A DNA stretch of 64,000 nt from assembly GCA_034766995.1 (NCBI GenBank), contig CM068321.1, positions 10,367,526 to 10,431,525 on the forward strand, written 5' to 3'. The position numbers were made by a program, and so were the translations under genes. Under the pieces are notes generated by a model that saw only the letters and a program-made list of their open reading frames with translations, did no database searches and had not been told where the DNA came from. Below are positions 38,004-49,460 of the stretch, piece by piece. Numbering within the stretch: position 1 is the first letter of the stretch; each line of letters starts with the position of its first letter. The DNA comes from Acanthacorydalis orientalis. Taxonomy: Eukaryota > Arthropoda > Insecta > Megaloptera > Corydalidae.

Positions 38004-39639
38004 TTCTGTATGTGTATATGTTTGTGTGATTATTTACACTTGTAACAGATTATGTTTAAAAAATGTGTACTTTTTCCTTAAAAGTCAATTGTACAAAGTT
38101 TGTTATCTACCTTTATGTATCGACTTCTCATTAAAATTTAAACGTTCATACATGTTTAAGTTAATAATTGATACCTCAAATATTATAAATATTTACTGTT
38201 GGTATCATACAAATCATATTTTTTAGACAAACATTTTTACGAATAACTTTTAATAAATATAAATTGCCTCAAAAGCTAACTATTGCCATTTTAAATGTTT
38301 CTTGGTGCTTTATCGTAATTCTTATATTTATTTGTTCAATGAAGATTGTTGTTGAAAACAATTACAAAAGTTTATAATTTTAAAGAAATAGGTCACTTTT
38401 TGTATTTATGTTTGAATATTTTTTTATCACATTTACTAACAAGATTTAAATATTATACAGCTGGTATTTGTACTATTGAATTACTCGTGGTAGTTTTCTG
38501 ATATGAGGGGTTCGGATTTTAATAGCTATTTTTAAATAGCTTATACTTTCTGATTGATATATTGAGTGTATATCAATCAAAAAATGGTTCAAGAACCAGA
38601 ACCAGTTGTAAAATAATACACAATTGTTTCAATAATTATACTTATAATTGTTTACTTTATACCTGTAATCTTGTTAGCGTATTGTGCTGATGGATCGTCT
38701 TCTCATTGAATTACTCATGTAGTAATTTTCAACAACTAATTTCGGCTCTTGAGCATTCTTCAGATTGGTTTATATTCGCTTAAATTAGTGCCCCTGATTG
38801 AAAGACATGTTTTCTTAGTCTTTTATTAGTCTATTTTGTAGGGAGTTGTTCTTCTTTATTGCCATCTACATTTTGCCAAATATATTTTACATTGCCAAAA
38901 TATATTTTTTTTATTGCCAAATATATTTTGATAATATATTTTCAATTGAATTTGTTTCATAATTTACTAAATACGGTACTATTACTTTTATATTTTGTCA
39001 ATAAAAATCAAGTTATTTATACTTTTGAATTTATAGAATTTTGGAATTAATATTGCAAATTTTGTCGTAGTCATACATTAAAGTTAAACTTATTATTGGA
39101 TCACTCAAATATTGACAATAAGTCTATCTTTAAAGTAAAATTAAGACAAACTGCGATTAAATATCGATAATCCGGTTGTTAACTCAACAGTAAAGTCTGC
39201 CGTAATGACGTTTATTCCGAGAACTGATTTTTTTTAGCTTCTCATATTTATTAGTATCGTATTTGTTATTTCTTTAATGAGGAGATATTTTTTAAATTTA
39301 TTAAATAGACATGTCATAATGGTTTATATGAATGTCAGTTATTGCAACAAATGAATAAATAAGTTATCTCTGATAAGATATGTAATACTTTTAAAAACAT
39401 TTTGTATGAGTTATTCTAACACAATGGTATATGTAATACTTAACAAATTAATGGATTTGATTGTCTAATAATGAAGAATGAAGTAGAGGTTAACAATTTA
39501 TTTACATATATTTCATCCATTAATGTTAAACTAGTAAATAATTGTATGATTGTTATATTGTCACATAATTTTCGAGTCAACGTTTTTCCACATAAAATAT
39601 TCATTCTACATAAAGACATATCCGGTAGTGCAAAGATCG
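38002..39639. other. AT-rich intronic stretch
   Basis: No coding signal. The triple hairpin at 38524-38598 is the only structured item I see. Confidence 0.4.
38524..38598. repeat. Three consecutive perfect hairpins
   Basis: Stem 1 is AGCTATTT/AAATAGCT (38524-38541, 2-base loop). Stem 2 is TGATTGATATA/TATATCAATCA (38551-38579, 7-base loop). Stem 3 is TGGTTC/GAACCA (38585-38598, 2-base loop). All three lie within 75 bases. Confidence 0.7.
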
Positions 39640-40080
39640 AGTCACAAAATCACTGAAGTACTTGTACGAAAGTCACATAGGGACGTATACAATACACGGA
39701 CACATCAATTTAAATTATTCAGAAGCAAACGACGGATGACGGTTTGATTTAACGATTAGTTAATCGGACGAAAGTAGACGAGATCCGTCGCAATTGTGGA
39801 TTCCCGGTCTTTGGACAGGTGAATGGTTCGATGGCGACTCGTGTTCTTCGGTCGGATGTACGTTCTCGAGACGAGAACAATGTATATAAAATTCGACCGC
39901 GACGATGACGAGGGTCGAGCATCTGATCCGTACAGGAAGGAAGGATGGTAGGAAATGAGGGTCAAACAAGCGTACGCGCCCGCCCGCCCGTCCGTCCGTC
40001 CGTCGTCTCATTATAATTTCATTAGTGTAGTTCTACTACATGGCGACACGTGCTAGACGCGTGTTTATTTTAAACGGATG
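39640..40080. other. CpG-rich island with (CGCC/CGTC)n run
   Basis: Spans GACGAAAGTAGACGAGATCCG through ACGTGCTAGACGCG. A tetramer run of CGCC then CGTC occupies about 39977-40008. The right edge is followed by a (TA)n array at 40160. Confidence 0.45.
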
Positions 40081-40158
40081 CCATTTAGTTTGTAGTCTTG
40101 ATATCGAGATTTAAGGAGATTGAGAATTGTTGCCATCGTTCGTCTTATATGTTCATCG

Positions 40159-40159
<1 letters not shown>

Positions 40160-40190
<31 letters not shown>
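40160..40190. repeat. (TA)n microsatellite at a transposon boundary
   Basis: About 30 bases ending exactly at the left terminus of the inverted-repeat element. Confidence 0.92.
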
Positions 40191-40193
<3 letters not shown>

Positions 40194-40772
40194 CCGTTGT
40201 TTTTGAAAGTGGTATAAGTCCACTTATTCATACATTGAGATATTTAAGGGATTGGGTTTGAATCAATTTAAAAATATTGGCAATCGTTAATCAATTCCGA
40301 TAATGTTTTTAGAACTATAAACTTGTTAAATTTTATCCTGCATTAATAATTAATAAAAATGTTAAAGAAAATAAACGATTTTTTAGTTACAAATGAACTT
40401 ATACCACTTTCAATAATAACAAATTATGAAAAATATAAATAATAGCAATTTTAAATTTATATTTTAATTCAAATTGATTTTTCTGAAATGTATTTTTTAA
40501 TGTAAAAAATAATAATTAAAATGAAGACCTGTAAGTAAACGAATAATCGAGTTTATTAAGAAATAATTTCAGTTATATTATAATGAATTTATAAATAAAC
40601 AAGTATGAAAAGTAAATTACTTCGTTAAGATAACTAATAATAAACTTATTCATATTTCAATCTTATTTCTCCTTTACACTTAGCATAGTGAAGTATTTAT
40701 AGTGAATAGGAGGTATATAAGGCACTAAACCCATCATATCTCTATATTTCTCTCTTCTTATAGGTCTTGAAG

Positions 40773-40967
40773 TTATGTACAGTGGTAACATAGTAATTTT
40801 GCTAAATTTTTTAGACCTTCCTCGTTTTCCAAGGAAATCAAGAACTTAACTTTTATAATCTTCTGATTATTACTTTCATAATGTAATTGAAAAGTAGTAA
40901 TATCGTCTTCATCCGTTGTTGAATCTTGTAATTCTAAAATTCTACTCCTCGTCTTAGTTTGTACCAA
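40773..40967 (-). pseudogene. Open segment inside the TIR element, possible second exon
   Basis: A 64-codon stretch beginning MVQTKTRSRILELQDSTTDE and ending at a TAA. It is acidic then Lys-rich, with no known domain. Just upstream (about 40985-41020) another phase reads FFDSDEECSLSNIK, an acidic stretch that would continue the first exon if one T were added to the T6 run there. Together this suggests a decayed or truncated element protein. Confidence 0.35.
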
Positions 40968-41113
40968 TCTTAATATTGCTCAAACTGCATTCTTCATCTG
41001 AATCAAAAAATCATCTTCTTGTACTAATATTCATGGGTCTTATTTCTATATATATAATATAATAAATAAAAAACTAAAATATTCCCGCGAAAAAATTTAT
41101 TACTATTACTTAC

Positions 41114-41174
41114 CAACATCACTATCAGACCGAAGTGAGATGTTATCGTCTCTTTTATAGGTGTCAGAACTCAT
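41114..41174 (-). pseudogene. Possible first coding exon of the TIR element
   Basis: The minus-strand ATG at 41172-41174 opens MSSDTYKRDDNISLRSDSDV. After 61 bases it meets GTAAGT, a perfect donor, at 41113-41108. An acidic, serine-rich start followed by an intron is usual for eukaryotic transposases of several superfamilies, but no motif is diagnostic. Confidence 0.4.
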
Positions 41175-41703
41175 TGTAATAAGTTATGAAATATGATTTA
41201 CCTAAAATTAATTGATTCTCTGCTTTGATAACCATAATATAAAATAATACTCACGCTGCAATCTATTAGTTTAAGAAACACAAGTCAATCACTTGTAGGT
41301 TGCGAAAGACTAAACGAAATGAGTAAAATAACCTCTCATCACTTTATTTGAGCAATAACACCGTTATCTTGTTTATAACGTTGTGTTTTTAGCTATTAGC
41401 TATTATCCGCTTTAAAGACTTGAAGGGTGGTGAACATTGAAGTCTTAATAATTAATGCGATTAGAAATTTTTTTCAATTATCATTGTTACGAATGGACTT
41501 ATTTCACTTTCAACAAAAACATTCCTGCGATAACATTTTAAAATTCAACTTCTTTTGATTAATTTATGAGGATATTGTACACCACTGACTGTGTGATTAT
41601 AAATATAAAAAGGGGATATCTATATCTGACTAAAACTACTATTAATTCATTTTTTTCTAAAAATGGACTTATACCACTTTCAAAAAAAAAAACAAAACTG
41701 CTC

Positions 41704-43179
41704 ATATATATGTACATACAGTGGGGTGGGAGAGAATATAGTTTGATTATAGATAAGAAAGTAAAGTTAAGCTAATTGAATTTATCGTTTTAAAAGAAAT
41801 TGTCCACAATATGAAAATTGAATAAATTTTTCTATCGAATTTTTAACTCTTCGCGGTCATAGGTCATCCACAGAAGGGCAATTTACTTCTCGTCTTTTCA
41901 ACTTACATTGCAGTGCTTATCTATAATGAAAGATTTACTTGTGAAACTAAAATATTTTATTTTAATAAAACTTTCTTACGCTTATAAAGTACACATCTTT
42001 TTATTACATTTTATTATAACATTGCACTTAATTATCATATTATTGATTGTTTTTTTAGCGACTGTTTATTTATATTTCTTGATTGTGATTCTATCAGTCA
42101 GTTCTCGAATGTACTGAAAAATCAATTTAAAAATATCTTGTACGTTTTTAATACTCTTAGATTGATGGCTTCATTTTTAAAATGCCCAATAATCCATTAT
42201 TAAACGTTTTTGATTAGAAAATTACTTTATCGTGTGGAGTAATTGAACATTTATTTTTGAAACAATACAGATCTGACACTGTCTAAATTCACTTCACAAA
42301 TGAATTCTCTTTTCTCTCCATAAAGTTCAAATTTGTTTTCTGGTTAAAAATATTGAATGAATTATTATTGTTCATTTTTTATTGTTGCCTATACACTTGA
42401 TGACAATGTAGTCATCTTCAGAGCGCCGAGGTACTGAAGAATTGATTTTTCAACCGCAGAAATATTTTTCAATCACAAGAAATTTCTAACTTGAAATTTT
42501 ATCCGGTTTTTAACCTTAATAATAACTCAACTACTTGCTACTGATGTTCGTCACCAAGATAACTTATTTCTCTATTTATTTCGTACATTATTTTATCGAT
42601 TTTTGTGAAATGCTGAAAACACATTAATCGAACCGACGCACTATTAAATATTTATCTTCTCTAAAAATCGATCTTAATTGAAGTTTAATTTGACTTGTTA
42701 TTTTTAATTGTATTTGGTTTGATACCGACCAAGTTAAATACGTTTAATAAGATAAAGAAGCTAATATAAAAAGAATTTAATTATAGTAAGAGCAACACCT
42801 ATATATTTCTTGATTTCGAGTTTTCTTTTAGATTTTGGATTAAACAGATCTTGTTTGTACCATGTTATTTCTTGAGTAGTGTAACATTTAAATTTTATAA
42901 TTTAAAATTTTTTATTTATGTTTCCAGAACGTTTTTCAAATAGTTTTATTTCATTTTTTCCAAGTAATTAAATACGAGAACTATCATGTAACTAGTTTAT
43001 GGTCATGACGCTGTTTTATAGAAGCATCGATTTTTTATGATAAAAGTGAAGTTTAGTTTTAATAGTTTTTCCTTACACTTACTCGGAAGAACAAAACATT
43101 CTGTATTGCATTTGATCGATATTCGTTCTTTTTGTATTATCCGTTCATTGTTTCTCGGAAAAGTAGTGTCCGTTTCTGA
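41704..43179. other. AT-rich intronic stretch
   Basis: No gene was seen. It includes one foldback-family copy. Confidence 0.4.
42165..42440. repeat. Dispersed foldback family, copy 6
   Basis: The left part has CAATAATCCATTATTAAACG and TTTGATTAGAAAATTACTTT. The right part has TTATTATTGTTCATTTTTTA and CATCTTCAGAGCGCCGAGGT. The middle has TTCACTTCACAAATGAATT, shared in inverted form with the copy at 35085. Confidence 0.5.
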
Positions 43180-43450
43180 AGCGAAAATGCCTATCACGCG
43201 TCGAGAACGATTCCAACGCGAGTGTAAAAAAGGAAACTTGTTTTCGTTTCGGGTGTTCATGGGATCGAATATTATATATACATATTCTGTTCTTCGATAT
43301 TAAATTGCAAATTTCTCTTTGGCGAAGAACGTCGATCGGATTAAATATTCACGGCGTACGGCAACGGGAGAGAGTGCGCGCCCGACCGACTGATTATTAT
43401 TTTTCCCCCATATCCGGACCGCCATCAACATTCCAGTCTTGATCGTTCAA
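43180..43450. other. CpG-rich island
   Basis: GCCTATCACGCGTCGAGAACG, CGTCGATCGG, then CACGGCGTACGGCAACGGG and GTGCGCGCCCGACCGAC. No coding signal I can support. Confidence 0.4.
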
Positions 43451-43853
43451 TGTCGGTGGCGGATTTTTTCTATATCTTTTTTTATTTTTTATTTTCATCA
43501 TCAAAATATTATCCACTAGAGATTCCGTGTTTACTATGGATGGAGAAAGAGGAACGTTTCGCTGACATTCAACGACACGTATGCTACAAGATCAGCGTAT
43601 ACCGAAGTTGAGAAGAGCGTATAAGAAATACAAAGAAAGTGCATGTGCCTGAGTGTGTATGTATATATATATATATATATACATACTTGTATGTGTATGC
43701 GTTCATAAAGTGAGTGCAAAAAATGTTTATCACAACGGTGAATCTAGTATTCGTTTTGATTATACAGTCGCGCGACGACTAATAATCTTTATTAAGAGAA
43801 AACGTGTTAGCTTTTCTTATTTAAATTTTTTCGAAAATTCATGATTCGTTGAC

Positions 43854-43854
<1 letters not shown>

Positions 43855-43897
<43 letters not shown>

Positions 43898-43920
43898 TAT
43901 ATATATATATATATATATAT
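43855..43920. repeat. (TA)n microsatellite, one GG interruption
   Basis: TA interrupted once by AGGT near 43895. Confidence 0.94.
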
Positions 43921-44954
43921 GATTTTATGTATATTGTTGAATTCTGATTAAATCCTACTTCCAAATAGGTAATAAGGCAGATAAATCGGAATAGAAATTT
44001 GATGAATAGCTTAAACATATTAAATTAACCTGCCGATGACAATGAATATGGATTGAAGGTGGTTTTCTTAGATGCATTTACATTTTAAGTAAAATTTTAA
44101 TGTTATAATAATAAAAGAAAAAAATATTAATTTCAGAAATTATTAATAAATTTATCTGTCAACAGAGAAGGTAATATACAATGAAAATTTCAGTTAGGTT
44201 TATTTATAGATTTTAATATTAGAACACGATTACAAAGATATTACAGAGCCAGAATTTATACTGCATGAATTTGACATGTTTATAAAAAGATATAATTTTA
44301 ATATCGTGTTTGGTAATAATCGTTCTGAATTTTTAGAGACAAAGTGAACTCATGTCATATTTAATCACTGATACTTTTTAATAACATATCTAATGTTCTA
44401 TAATTTAAGTATTATTCACCATATTTATATGAAATTACTTTTATTTATTATTATTTACCTGACATCATTTTTGCATTTTAATTAAATTGTCTTCGTCGTA
44501 CACTGAGTAACTTGAGTAACTAACCAGTTTTCAAGGAAGCATAAGGATTTGTGTAACAGAAACTTCGTAGATAGAGAAATGCTTTTATAAATGCAGATAA
44601 ATCTCGTTTAACGCCACTTCAATTAAGGCTGTTTTGATTTATGATCAATAATTTTAGAAACATGAAAAGATTACTTGCAATTTTTGACACAATTTTTTGG
44701 TACATATTGTTAAGTTTTGAATATTTGAGTAGATATATGTTTAAAAATGATTTGATTGAATTAATAAAATATGAAACGTTCAAATAAATAAATAATTGTA
44801 CCAAATCAAGAACCCCTCTTATTTTAAATTTCGTTATATCAAAAACTCTATATTTACTGTAATGCTGTACATAATGTATTATAAGAGGCCTATTTAACGT
44901 TTTATTTAATTATACGATTTCAGGAACGCATTCTGAGCGTTAAGCTAGCATTGC

Positions 44955-44958
<4 letters not shown>

Positions 44959-44987
<29 letters not shown>
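44959..44987. repeat. (TA)n microsatellite
   Basis: A short array of about 29 bases. Confidence 0.9.
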
Positions 44988-44991
<4 letters not shown>

Positions 44992-45331
44992 AAATTTAAA
45001 AAATGAAAATATTAATGTAATCAACTGAATTTCATAAATTCAAACAATGCATTCGTGAAAATAATCGTGTTTTATGTCATTTTCAAAACATCTCTCTCTA
45101 TTCTGTTATTGTATAGGAAAATTAACAACGGACAATAATTATAATCAATATTAAGAAGGCAGTTAAACAATGTATTATTTAAAAATAATATGTTAATTTA
45201 TCAATCAGTTATCAGCTTATTTCTGAGAGAATTCTATGAAAGATAGGGAAATCTGTACCGACGATTTCAACATGTTTTATGGACCGTTGATCGTTGTGTG
45301 GGAAGGCGGAACATTCTCATTCATATCTATA

Positions 45332-45334
<3 letters not shown>

Positions 45335-45390
<56 letters not shown>
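45335..45390. repeat. (TA)n microsatellite
   Basis: TA preceded by ATATCTATATC. Confidence 0.94.
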
Positions 45391-45392
<2 letters not shown>

Positions 45393-45566
45393 TGAGAAAC
45401 AAAAAGGTGAATTGTCAATCGCAGATTTAATCTTGACACGCGAATTGAATTTTTATAAAATAAATAGAAAATATGGATATTCTGTCACAATTCTATTACG
45501 AGAATTGTCGTCTTGTCATAGCAATACCTGTGCAGGTATTAGCAGTTCTTTGCTTAAATGTATTTT

Positions 45567-45569
<3 letters not shown>

Positions 45570-45631
<62 letters not shown>
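45570..45631. repeat. (TA)n microsatellite
   Basis: About 61 bases, 180 bases beyond the previous array. Confidence 0.94.
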
Positions 45632-45634
<3 letters not shown>

Positions 45635-46190
45635 TGAACTGGTTTTAGATATTTTGAAAAGGCTGGTTGTAGACTCCGATGTTGATCATGATTGGTGAAT
45701 ACATTTTGTTGGATTGGATTGAAACGAGGCTGAGTTCTCTTATATGATGCTCTTCAGTCCAGTGATCTCTCTTATCTGACATATATTATAACTCCAATAA
45801 CCACTTAAAAGGTCTCTCTGCTAAAGCATGAACTTGGAGTATATGTCCGACAATCAGCAAATGCACTACACCCCACGAGGAACAATATTATGAATTACTC
45901 ACGTTGGATTAGTTTATTGGTTAATCATTTGGTTTTAATTTATTGTTGGAAGTTAATGTAGTTAGTATATAAATAATTGTCAATATTTAATATAATTTAA
46001 TATAATTTTTTTATTTACATACAAGAGACCTGCCTTTCACTCGCTACACTCATCGACACCTGAGGGGTCCGCCCTCGTTTGCTTCACTCGCTCTCGTTAA
46101 GTGTTAACAATTTTTAAGTGAAAAATGAAAAACGAAATGAAGATATTGTATAATGAAATTTTCTTTTTGATTTTAAAGGAAACCGTGAAA
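45632..46190. other. Probable Helitron flank
   Basis: Lies downstream of the helicase remnant on the minus strand. At 46030-46110 there is a GC-richer patch with the direct repeat CTTCACTCGCT/TTTCACTCGCT and the short fold GAGGG-CGGA-CCCCTC (minus strand), which may belong to a Helitron 3' region. I did not identify a CTRR end with confidence. Confidence 0.35.
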
Positions 46191-46391
46191 TCAGTGAAAC
46201 TGAAAATAAAACTTATTATAATTATTGAAAACTGATTCTAAAACTTCTGCGTACACAATATTCGTAATTGATTTGTGTTCTTTCATATACTGAAACTTGA
46301 TATCGTTCTTAGAGGTACATCTGGAGATATCAATATACAACTGACCGTGCCCGAATACTATTTCATTGGAATCGACGAACATGACGATTCG
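46191..46391 (-). pseudogene. Helitron helicase C-terminal remnant
   Basis: The minus-strand reading FVDSNEIVFGHGQLYIDISR, then CTSKNDIKF, then NIVYAEVLESVF, carries the Pif1-type helicase motif VI (HGQLYVA-SR in Helitrons) and the usual NIVY-EV ending. Only about the last 65 residues remain. A Helitron RepHel protein is normally over 1,000 residues, so this is a tail fragment. The Ala usually found before I/LSR is Asp-Ile here. Confidence 0.7.
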
Positions 46392-46522
46392 TGAAACATC
46401 TGAAATGATCGGAAATGGAAATGGTTACATGCTACTTGTTGAGTGTAGCGTGGGGAGAGGCGTTGCGAGGAGGTGGTCTACACGGAAAAAATATTTTCTG
46501 CATATTTTACAATGAAATTATT

Positions 46523-46583
<61 letters not shown>

Positions 46584-46689
46584 AAGATTTAAGAAGTATT
46601 TATTTTTAGACAATTAACTTATTTTCTGAAAGTTATTTTCGAGTTTCGATAAATATATCATTGATATTTATAAGTGCCTTTGTAACTCG

Positions 46690-46691
<2 letters not shown>
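46392..46691. other. Non-coding stretch with a (TA)n array
   Basis: Includes the array at 46525-46580 and a short GC-richer piece (GTGGGGAGAGGCGTTGCGAGG near 46450) next to the helicase remnant. Confidence 0.4.
46525..46580. repeat. (TA)n microsatellite
   Basis: About 55 bases of TA. Confidence 0.94.

Positions 46692-46755
<64 letters not shown>
46692..46755. repeat. (TA)n array left of the RTE insertion
   Basis: About 63 bases, directly joined to the 5'-truncated end of the retrotransposon. Confidence 0.94.
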
Positions 46756-46759
<4 letters not shown>

Positions 46760-47403
46760 TGTTCAATGCGTTTGTATGTCCGAAGAAAATTGAAATAAAA
46801 GGAACGGAAATAGAAGAAGTCACGAAATATGTTTATCTAGGCCAGCTTATCAACAGAGATGGATCATTCACGGAAGAAGTAAATAGGAGAATAAAAATGG
46901 GATGGAGCTCTTTCGGACGAAACGCCTCAATATTTAAATCAACAATCCCACTCTGTTTAAAGAAAAAAGTATTCGATCAGTGTATACTACCGGTCCTTAC
47001 CTACGGCAGCGAAACATGGGTGCTTAACGCCAAAATAGTTCAAAGACTCCAAACAACACAACGAAGTATGGAAAGATGCATGTTGGGAATAACAAGAAGA
47101 GATAGAAAGAGAATAGAATGGATACGAAAACAAACAGGAGTCACAGATATAATAAGAAGAGTAAAGAGTCTGAAATGGAAATGGGCGGGACATGTCGCAA
47201 GAAGAGAAGACAACCGATGGACAAGAGAAATTATTGACTGGGAACCAAGGAATATGAAAAGACCGAGAAAGAGACCAATGAACAGATGGGATAAGGATAT
47301 TAAAAACTTTATTGGAAAACTGTGGAAAAGAGAGGCACTGAATCGAACAAAATGGAAAGTCATGGAAGAGGCCTTTATCCAGCAGTGGATTGACAGGGGC
47401 TGA
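46756..47403 (+). pseudogene. RTE-clade non-LTR retrotransposon, 3' end of ORF2
   Basis: 215 codons are open from the (TA)n junction to the TGA at 47401-47403. They begin VLFNAFVCPKKIEIKGTEIE and pass through YVYLGQLINRDGSF, YGSETWVLN and KWAGHVARR. These are the end of the reverse-transcriptase domain and the conserved C-terminal region of RTE-type endonuclease/reverse transcriptases of insects. The endonuclease and the RT catalytic core are absent, so it is a 5'-truncated, dead-on-arrival copy. The absence of any stop or frameshift indicates a recent insertion compared with the mariner copies nearby. Confidence 0.85.
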
Positions 47404-47415
47404 AGATGATGATGA

Positions 47416-47471
<56 letters not shown>
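47404..47471. repeat. (GAT)n retrotransposon tail merging into (TA)n
   Basis: The stop codon is followed at once by AGATGATGATGATGATA, the trinucleotide-type tail characteristic of RTE 3' ends, then about 52 bases of TA. With the TA array on the other side, the element sits inside one original microsatellite. Confidence 0.85.
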
Positions 47472-47474
<3 letters not shown>

Positions 47475-47939
47475 TGGATAGGTATTTATTCATCGTCAAT
47501 AAAACATGTCATCAGCAGATTGGGCATTGTGCATTGAAGCAAATATGCTTCGTAAATAAGATTCATGAGATTAATGTTCTAAAAATTGGGACAATACGAT
47601 AACTTGCATGTCATACACACTCATTCACTTATCGGGGTACACGGGACAATAGATGTACAGGTGGCTTACTGGTCGAGGTTTTCTCTTCGAAAGATGATCT
47701 ATTGAACAGCTTATATAGTGTTATGTTTGTTTTTATTGGGACGAAGTAGTAGCTAGTAAGTTGCTACTGCTCATTCGTTATGTTTATCAAGATAGAAACA
47801 ACTCTTTTGAGACACTAGTACTCTTTAGTTTCAAATTGAAATAGTTTTCTTTAAATAATTCAAAGAAGTAATACAGTGCGCGTCAGTGGGTCGGTAAATT
47901 TTAAAAGCAGGTTTATTCACTTATATTTGGAATAAGAGG
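47472..47939. other. Non-coding stretch
   Basis: Mixed-composition sequence with no recognised gene or repeat. Confidence 0.4.
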
Positions 47940-48410
47940 GTAAAATTAAATGATACATTGTTAGCTATTCATGGTCATTTAGTAAACATAGGGCAATGGT
48001 CTGTTGCACATCGAGCTTTTGCTGTGAAATGATTTTACTAAAATGGCGAGTCTTGTACAACTATACAACGGCTATTTCGCAATCATTATAAAATTCCGCA
48101 TCCTGAGTAAGTATCGACCGCTCAGGTTGTCAATCTGTGGCTTCAAAAATTTAAGCAAAATGGTTCCACATTAAATTTGAAGCGTAAGGGTCCAGAACAC
48201 TAAGAACACCAGAAAACATTGACCGTGTTAGAGTTGCTTTAACAGTATCCCCGGCCGTTTAGCTTGTAAACACTCATCTTCATTCAACATTAGTAATACG
48301 TCGGTACGTCGAATGTTATATGAGGATTAAAATTTCCATCCGTACACAATTCGGATTGTTCAGGAGTCAGAAGATACTATCTTGCGTACTCGCACAAATC
48401 TCTTAATTGT
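47940..48410 (+). pseudogene. DUF4817-type transposase, N-terminal part, degenerate
   Basis: With stops and phase changes, the + strand reads GQWSVAHRAFAVK, then TTIQRLFRNHYKIPHPE, then VNLWLQKFKQNGSTL and RTPENIDRVRVAL. This is the helix-turn-helix N terminus (DUF4817) of the Tc1/mariner-superfamily transposase whose catalytic part is at 18921-19648. It ends after the CGGTACGTCGAATGTT stretch it shares with that copy. The left boundary is not defined; a GTGCGCGTCAGTGGGTCGG sequence at 47878 may lie near the terminus. Confidence 0.7.
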
Positions 48411-49022
48411 GTCCAAATTAACAATCTCGTATATTGTGATATAAATTATATAGAATTTGGGTTATTGTTGTGCCTTCCGCTGAACAATGAAACGTTCTGA
48501 AATGATATTGACCATTTTTTTTACGAACGAAAGTATCTTAATCTCATTATAAATATTTTTATTATATACATTTTATGTACTCCAGACGAAAATTATAAAT
48601 CCATTGAATCATGTTGTTTTTTTCTTTTTTTTTTTAATAGAGAATCTAATATCCAGTTTTCAAATAAGATAACTTTTAACCTTTGAGATCTTTGTATTTC
48701 CATGTCTACAGAAAATCTTAAAAAATGCTGTAATAGATCTTATAATATGATATACACCAAACAAAATATTTAGTGAAAATAATTAATACAGACCAATGAT
48801 ATCACAAGAAAAGCTTTTTTAATGTTAAATTGACTAACACAATAATCGAACTTATCCTACCTGACCTATCTTACTAAATTCTTCAAAAAATACAATAGAT
48901 AAAACTAGTTGTAAGAGACAAACTCATTAACTTACAGTTGCATGCGTTGAGGTTGTTTCTTTTTAACAGTAAATATAATGTATTTGTACTCAATATTTCA
49001 ATATTTGTTCTATATATATTTT

Positions 49023-49056
49023 TATATATATATATATATATATATACATATATATA
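49023..49056. repeat. (TA)n microsatellite
   Basis: Short, with one ACAT interruption. Confidence 0.9.
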
Positions 49057-49402
49057 CATTGGTTGTTTGATATACATACATAATATACACAATAAAATAT
49101 ACGTAATCACATTAGATATATGTAACTGTCGTCTAGTAATATTTTCAATTTGGATTTTCTCCATGTTTAGAAATTCCTGACTTGTTCGTTGTTCGTACGC
49201 GAATGCACTTTTGAAACGCCATAACTCTATTCATAATATTTTTTAACATATCATATATACGCCAGTCATGTCTTTTAATATAATACACATAGAAACGAAG
49301 TACAATTGTTGTGTAGTTGTTCACAATAACATTGGCCAAGGAGGACACCGTGAAGATGGCATTCTCGACATAAATCCGTTTCCTTTTCATTTTTATGTAA
49401 AC

Positions 49403-49406
<4 letters not shown>

Positions 49407-49457
<51 letters not shown>
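49407..49457. repeat. (TA)n microsatellite
   Basis: Immediately left of a CG-richer patch. Confidence 0.94.

Positions 49458-49459
<2 letters not shown>

Positions 49460-49460
<1 letters not shown>

Larger units (their letters stand above)
40191..41703 (-). mobile_element. Unclassified 1.5-kb TIR transposon with subterminal repeats
   Basis: The left end GAGCCGTTGTTTTTGAAAGT (40191-40210) and the inverted right end GAGCAGTTTTGTTTTTTTTT (41703 leftwards) both lead into the shared word TTGAAAGTGGTATAAGTCCA (40203-40222, inverted at 41664-41683). Two more copies of this 20-mer lie subterminally: TGAACTTATACCACTTTCAA at 40394-40413 and a variant at 41494-41513. TATATAT sequence abuts both ends, compatible with a TA, TATA or longer target duplication. 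Inside, on the minus strand, is a short spliced-looking reading frame (41114-41174 and beyond). The superfamily is not recognised; the GAG-type start and subterminal repeats would allow Sola or another cut-and-paste group. Confidence 0.6.
43451..45334. other. AT-rich intronic stretch with small TA arrays
   Basis: TA arrays at 43661-43682, 43855-43920 and 44959-44987. Otherwise featureless. Confidence 0.4.

Noticed and set aside
41711..41735. TACAGTGGGGTGGGAG sequence just right of the TIR element, resembling another transposon end
   Set aside because: The match to pogo or Tc1-like ends stops after CAGTGGGG, and no partner was seen.
46987..47499. 170-codon minus-strand frame opposite the RTE remnant
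   Set aside because: It is antisense to the recognised RTE reading frame and carries TA-derived Ile/Tyr at one end.
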